A DNA stretch of 64,000 nucleotides, taken from contig CBFHTO010000003.1 of the NCBI GenBank assembly GCA_965658765.1, forward strand, positions 1 through 64,000, written 5' to 3'. The DNA is from Glaciecola sp965658765. Lineage in GTDB: Bacteria > Pseudomonadota > Gammaproteobacteria > Enterobacterales > Alteromonadaceae. The notes below the pieces were generated by a model, which saw nothing but the letters and a program-made list of their open reading frames with translations, had not been told where the DNA came from and searched no databases. The translations under genes and the position numbers were made by a program. Shown one piece after another: positions 61,168-64,000 of the stretch; positions within the stretch are counted from its first letter, which is position 1; each line of letters starts with the position of its first letter.

Positions 61168-61188
61168 TGGCCAGGCAAAGCCTGGCCA
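61168..61188 (-). terminator. Hairpin terminator downstream of flagellin 3
   Basis: A perfect 9-bp stem, TGGCCAGGC/GCCTGGCCA, with a 3-nt loop, 106 bp after the flagellin 3 stop codon. The following minus-strand sequence (CCTATCTATTTATTTTC) is T-rich but interrupted, so some read-through toward flagellin 2 is possible. Confidence 0.65.
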
Positions 61189-61241
61189 ATCGCTCTGGTA
61201 GAGAGTGAGCGGACTCTTATTCTGTTTGGCAAAATCGCAGT

Positions 61242-61262
61242 ACTACCTCCTGGCATCATTCC
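61242..61262 (-). repeat. 21-bp flagellin intergenic repeat, copy 2
   Basis: Near-identical to copy 1 (one G/A change). Here the repeat forms most of the loop of the 8-bp stem CTGTTTGG/CCAAACAG (61222-61229 with 61263-61270), 24 bp after the flagellin 3 stop codon, so its AGGAGG core would be displayed in a loop. Confidence 0.85.
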
Positions 61263-61293
61263 CCAAACAGTAGGGTCTGACTCTTAACTAATA

Positions 61294-62127
61294 TTAGCCA
61301 AGAAGCTGTAATGCAGACTGAGGACGCTGATTCGCCTGCGATAGTACGGTAGTACTCGCCTGCTGAATAATCTGATTACGAGTCAAGTTTGCTGTCTCTT
61401 TCGCAAAATCTGTATCAAGAATTTGTGAACGAGCAGAAGACATGTTTTCAGATATATTCGATAAGTTACGAATAGTAGACTGGAAACGGTTTGTTAGTGC
61501 ACCTAAGTCTGCTCTCGCACCACCTATCGCAGAAATAGCAGTATCTAAGGTTACCAAGGCTGCAGATGCACCACCAGCAGAAGATACACTAAGTGTAGCT
61601 AAGCCAAGGCCTGTTGCTGAAAATCCAGCAAGACCATCAGGTGAACTTAGATTAACAGAAATTGTTTGCCCGCTGTTTGCTCCAACAAGGAACACCGCAG
61701 AGAAACCGCCCGTTAGTATGTCTGTTTTATTGAATTGGGTATCAGTCGAAATTCTTGAAATTTCAGTTTTTAGTGCAGACACTTCTTTTTGAAGCGCATC
61801 ACGGTCGGCTTGAGAATTAATGCCGTTTTGTGATTGCACAGCTAGTTGACGAATACGTTGTAACGCACTAGTTGTCTCGCCTAACGCGCCTTCGGCGGTC
61901 TGGCTTAATGAAATAGCATCGTTCGCATTGTTAACAGCCTGATTTAAACCATTTATTTGCGTTGTCATACGGTCGGTGATTTGAAGACCAGCCGCATCGT
62001 CAGAAGCTCGATTTATTCTGAAGCCAGAAGATAAACGCTCAAAAGACGTATTTAAAGAATTACTTGAATTGAATAGCTGACGCTGGGCATTTAAGGCCGA
62101 CACGTTGGTATTTACGAACATAGACAT
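61294..62127 (-). CDS. Flagellin 3
   Basis: A filament flagellin (277 aa) that is close to flagellin 1 at the N-terminus (MSMFVNTNVSALNAQRQLFN) and to flagellin 2 at the C-terminus (ASTTVLSQANQRPQSALQLLG), a mosaic that fits recombination among the copies. It has no D2/D3 insert. Ribosome site AGGAGA lies 5-6 bases before the ATG. The upstream promoter is the best sigma-28 match in the window, so this may be the main filament gene (inference). Confidence 0.97.
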   Translation of the reverse strand: MSMFVNTNVSALNAQRQLFNSSNSLNTSFERLSSGFRINRASDDAAGLQITDRMTTQINGLNQAVNNANDAISLSQTAEGALGETTSALQRIRQLAVQSQNGINSQADRDALQKEVSALKTEISRISTDTQFNKTDILTGGFSAVFLVGANSGQTISVNLSSPDGLAGFSATGLGLATLSVSSAGGASAALVTLDTAISAIGGARADLGALTNRFQSTIRNLSNISENMSSARSQILDTDFAKETANLTRNQIIQQASTTVLSQANQRPQSALQLLG

Positions 62128-62154
62128 AAGTCTCTCCTACACTCTCAGTCCAGC

Positions 62155-62183
62155 GCTTGCTGGCAAGCCGGACTTTACTCCGG
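62155..62183 (-). promoter_or_regulatory. Paired hairpins in the flagellin 3 leader
   Basis: Two back-to-back stems, GCTTGC/GCAAGC (62155-62168) and CCGGA/TCCGG (62168-62183), about 30-55 nt before the start codon of the flagellin 3 mRNA. They probably affect mRNA stability or translation. Confidence 0.55.
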
Positions 62184-62254
62184 TGATTTAGTTTCATATG
62201 TAGAACATAGCTTTTGTGTGAATAAAAGCATATGTACTGGCTCTCTCGTAAATG

Positions 62255-62281
62255 TTATCGACAATGGGCAAATTCCCTTTA
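62255..62281 (-). promoter_or_regulatory. Sigma-28 promoter of flagellin 3
   Basis: Minus strand TAAA-N15-GTCGATAA has an exact -35, exact spacing, and seven of eight -10 bases. It lies 128 bp before the ATG, giving a leader of about 120 nt. Confidence 0.9.
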
Positions 62282-62656
62282 ATATAATTTCAAAAAAAAA
62301 CGGAAAAACTAGGTCAGAGCGGCAACTTTTTGCCGCCCTATTAAATTTATACAGACCGCTATCGCTTGTTTTGTATGCTTTTATCTATTTTATTCTAGTA
62401 ATTTATTTTCTTGTGAAATAATTTAAACTTTCTTAGGTAGATTACCGTTTTCTGCATATATTAATGAAGTTTTTAAGCTCAATATGACTTTCACGAGCAA
62501 AAAAACAAGCCAAGAATCGACAGCTCGTCTCGAGTCGATTTCATATCAAAGTGGATCTTTTATGTGTAGGTAGTGATTCAATATTTACGCTAAAAACGAC
62601 TAAAGTGATAGGCGTGTATGAGGGTACTTTTATGGTATCAATGCTCTAAAACGATA

Positions 62657-62680
62657 AAGCCCGATTAAAAAATCGAGCTT
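62657..62680 (-). terminator. Terminator of flgL
   Basis: Minus strand AAGCTCGATT-TTTT-AATCGGGCTT is a 10-bp stem with one G-U pair, then a T-rich run (TATCGTTTT). It lies 45 bp after the flgL stop codon and ends the flgKL transcript ahead of flagellin 3. Confidence 0.75.
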
Positions 62681-62724
62681 AAAAATAGAGCGATGAATTA
62701 TCATCCAGCGGGACTAGATGTAAT

Positions 62725-63945
62725 CTAGATATAATTAAATAACGACAGATTTGCAATCCGCGGAAACGACGCAAAAGCAGCTTCAAGTGCCGTTTCTTGT
62801 TTAGAGAATTCAGAAGATGCCTTCGCATAATCTACATCTTGAATCGAAGAAATAGCGGCCTTGTTAGCAATTTCAGAATCTAGCTGTGCGCCCTTAATTG
62901 ACTGTGCTATGTTTAACCGTGCTCCAATCGAGGAGTTTTCACGGCCAATTCTCTGAAGTCCTTTGTCTATTCCAACAAGCGTATCGTCAAGCATTGAGGA
63001 ATACTGCTGATCATTGAGGCTCGAGTCATTCAGCGCCAGAAACAAATTGTTGAGTGTTTCTGCGATATTGCGCTTTTCAGGACGGTTTAAGCTTATATCA
63101 AAACTATCGCCTGGTACTGCATTTAATTCGAATGCAACGCCTTTGTAGCTCAGTGTTTGACCACTAGTAAATGGTATTGTCTCAGTTGTCCCCGTTCCCA
63201 AATTGCTAACCTCAATCTCAGTAGGCGACGTAATTCTGAAGCGGTATTCATTGTTCGCCGAATTACCTGGATCAAAGTTGCTCCTATGAAATGCATCAAA
63301 GCTTCCTTGATCTTTGATTTTAAAATCAGTGATGTTAGTGCCTGACTGGTTATCTATAGTAAAATTAAGACGAGCTTGAACGGTTTCAAAAAGAGATTTA
63401 CCAGAGGTTGTCGTTTGAATATTGACACTGTCTGAAAGTTGCACTACGTTTGTGCCGTCATCGCCGACGAAATTTACCACGTTGCTACTTGCGCTAGGAT
63501 TAAATTCAAATGCCTGAGTTGCTGATTGGTAGCCCGCAAAAATATACTCGCCACTCGCATTTTGAGTGTTCATCAGGTCAACCACTTGATTTCTGATTTG
63601 CTCTATCTCTGCACCAATTGCGCTTTTGTCTGCCTCTCCCAAAATGCCACTACCCGACTGCACTGTTAAGGTTCTTGCTCTATTTAGCACGTCGGTGATG
63701 CTGCGAAGCGTTGTCTCTTGGAGCTCTAATTGGCTAGTCGCAAGATCATTGTTGCGTTGATACTGAGTTATTTTATCGAGCTCTTCGGTCAAGCGTATCA
63801 CTTGGGCAGAACCGACAGGATCATCGGAGGGTCTTAGCAAGCGTTTTCCGCTTGCCAATTGAGTTTGAATGTCAGACAAGTTACCTTGGCTATTATTGAT
63901 TGCCCGTAAATTTTGATCGTAAATTAAATTTGTCGTAATTCTCAT
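62725..63945 (-). CDS. flgL: Flagellar hook-filament junction protein FlgL
   Basis: An exported junction protein (406 aa) between hook and filament. The flagellin-like N-terminus MRITTNLIYDQNLRAINNSQ and LASGKRLLRPSDDPVGSAQ are FlgL signatures, and the C-terminal helix (QDVDYAKASSEFSKQETALEAAF, given here by its family position) is flagellin-like. The middle domain is longer than in E. coli FlgL. Transcription comes from the right, so flgK is expected just outside the window. Confidence 0.96.
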   Translation of the reverse strand: MRITTNLIYDQNLRAINNSQGNLSDIQTQLASGKRLLRPSDDPVGSAQVIRLTEELDKITQYQRNNDLATSQLELQETTLRSITDVLNRARTLTVQSGSGILGEADKSAIGAEIEQIRNQVVDLMNTQNASGEYIFAGYQSATQAFEFNPSASSNVVNFVGDDGTNVVQLSDSVNIQTTTSGKSLFETVQARLNFTIDNQSGTNITDFKIKDQGSFDAFHRSNFDPGNSANNEYRFRITSPTEIEVSNLGTGTTETIPFTSGQTLSYKGVAFELNAVPGDSFDISLNRPEKRNIAETLNNLFLALNDSSLNDQQYSSMLDDTLVGIDKGLQRIGRENSSIGARLNIAQSIKGAQLDSEIANKAAISSIQDVDYAKASSEFSKQETALEAAFASFPRIANLSLFNYI

Positions 63946-64000
63946 GAACGCTTCAAACCTTGTTATTACTTGTCTTTATAAACTGCAGCATCATTTAACG

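Larger units (their letters stand above)
60542..61293. other. 752-bp region between flagellin 2 and flagellin 3
   Basis: No credible gene. Visible content: tandem perfect hairpins GTTAATCA/TGATTAAC (60697-60717) and TTTATTCT/AGAATAAA (60722-60742); the hairpin AGGTATGA/TCATACCT (60789-60815); a 21-bp repeat at 60819 and 61242; a terminator-type hairpin (61168-61188); the stem CGCTC/GAGCG next to it; and CTGTTTGG/CCAAACAG (61222-61270) directly after flagellin 3. Confidence 0.7.
62128..62724. other. 597-bp region between flagellin 3 and flgL
   Basis: Holds the flagellin 3 leader with two hairpins (62155-62183), its sigma-28 promoter (62255-62281) and the flgL terminator (62657-62680). The remaining ~370 bp is AT-rich with no gene that I can support; a 67-codon plus-strand frame there overlaps the promoter and looks random. 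Confidence 0.65.

Noticed and set aside
62218..62421. A 67-codon plus-strand frame between flagellin 3 and flgL
   Set aside because: It overlaps the flagellin 3 sigma-28 promoter, is hydrophobic by AT-rich chance, and has no ribosome site.
63966..64000. Possible 3' end of flgK at the right edge
   Set aside because: An open minus-strand frame ends in TAA at 63966, 20 bp before flgL, which is where flgK should end. Only about 11 codons are visible and none is diagnostic, so it is not called.

Overview
The window is about 40% GC chromosomal DNA from a motile marine gammaproteobacterium. Gene content and order point to the order Alteromonadales, probably a Glaciecola- or Paraglaciecola-like member of the Alteromonadaceae. 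The reasons are one polar-type flagellar cluster (flrABC, fliE to flhB, flhA-flhF-flhG-fliA-cheYZA), polar chemotaxis genes parC and parP, csrA next to alaS, an OadG-OadA pair, and a laminarinase-like GH17 lipoprotein. The taxonomic placement is inferred from gene content, not from a database search.

Region 1 (1-16.3 kb) is mixed housekeeping. It holds the oadG-oadA operon (oadA runs off the left edge), tRNA-Arg(ACG) and tRNA-Ser(GCT), csrA, alaS and recX without an adjacent recA. A plus-strand block follows: a DUF482 acyltransferase-like protein, an M13 metallopeptidase lipoprotein and a GH17 glycosidase lipoprotein. Next, on the minus strand, comes a methionine unit, metA followed by methionine synthase encoded in two separate genes (homocysteine domain, then the folate/B12/SAM domains). 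It is preceded by tandem MetJ operator boxes and ends near a DUF938 methyltransferase.

Region 2 (16.5-47.7 kb) is a nearly unbroken minus-strand flagellar and chemotaxis cluster. Transcription runs from high to low coordinates: flrA; flrBC; fliEFGHIJ; fliKLMNOPQR-flhB; flhA-flhF-flhG-fliA-cheY-cheZ-cheA; then, after a strong terminator, parC-parP-cheW and a DUF2802 gene. Sigma-54-like -24/-12 elements precede flrB, fliE, fliK, flhA and parC. This fits a FlrA to FlrBC to class III hierarchy, with FliA (sigma-28) driving late genes. cheB, usually found between cheA and parC in related clusters, is missing here.

Region 3 (48-64 kb) is the filament and glycosylation module. It holds pseF, pseC and pseB (pseudaminic acid steps only), a very large 1319-residue Maf-type flagellin glycosyltransferase with a duplicated N-terminal domain, fliT-like, fliS, fliD and flaG. 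Three short flagellin genes and flgL complete it. Two flagellin genes have clear sigma-28 promoters. The long flagellin intergenic regions (1.1, 0.75 and 0.6 kb) contain no convincing genes. They carry perfect hairpins, intrinsic terminators, a near-perfect 21-bp repeat containing a Shine-Dalgarno-like core, and a large AT-rich palindrome touching a promoter. These are the least explained parts of the window.
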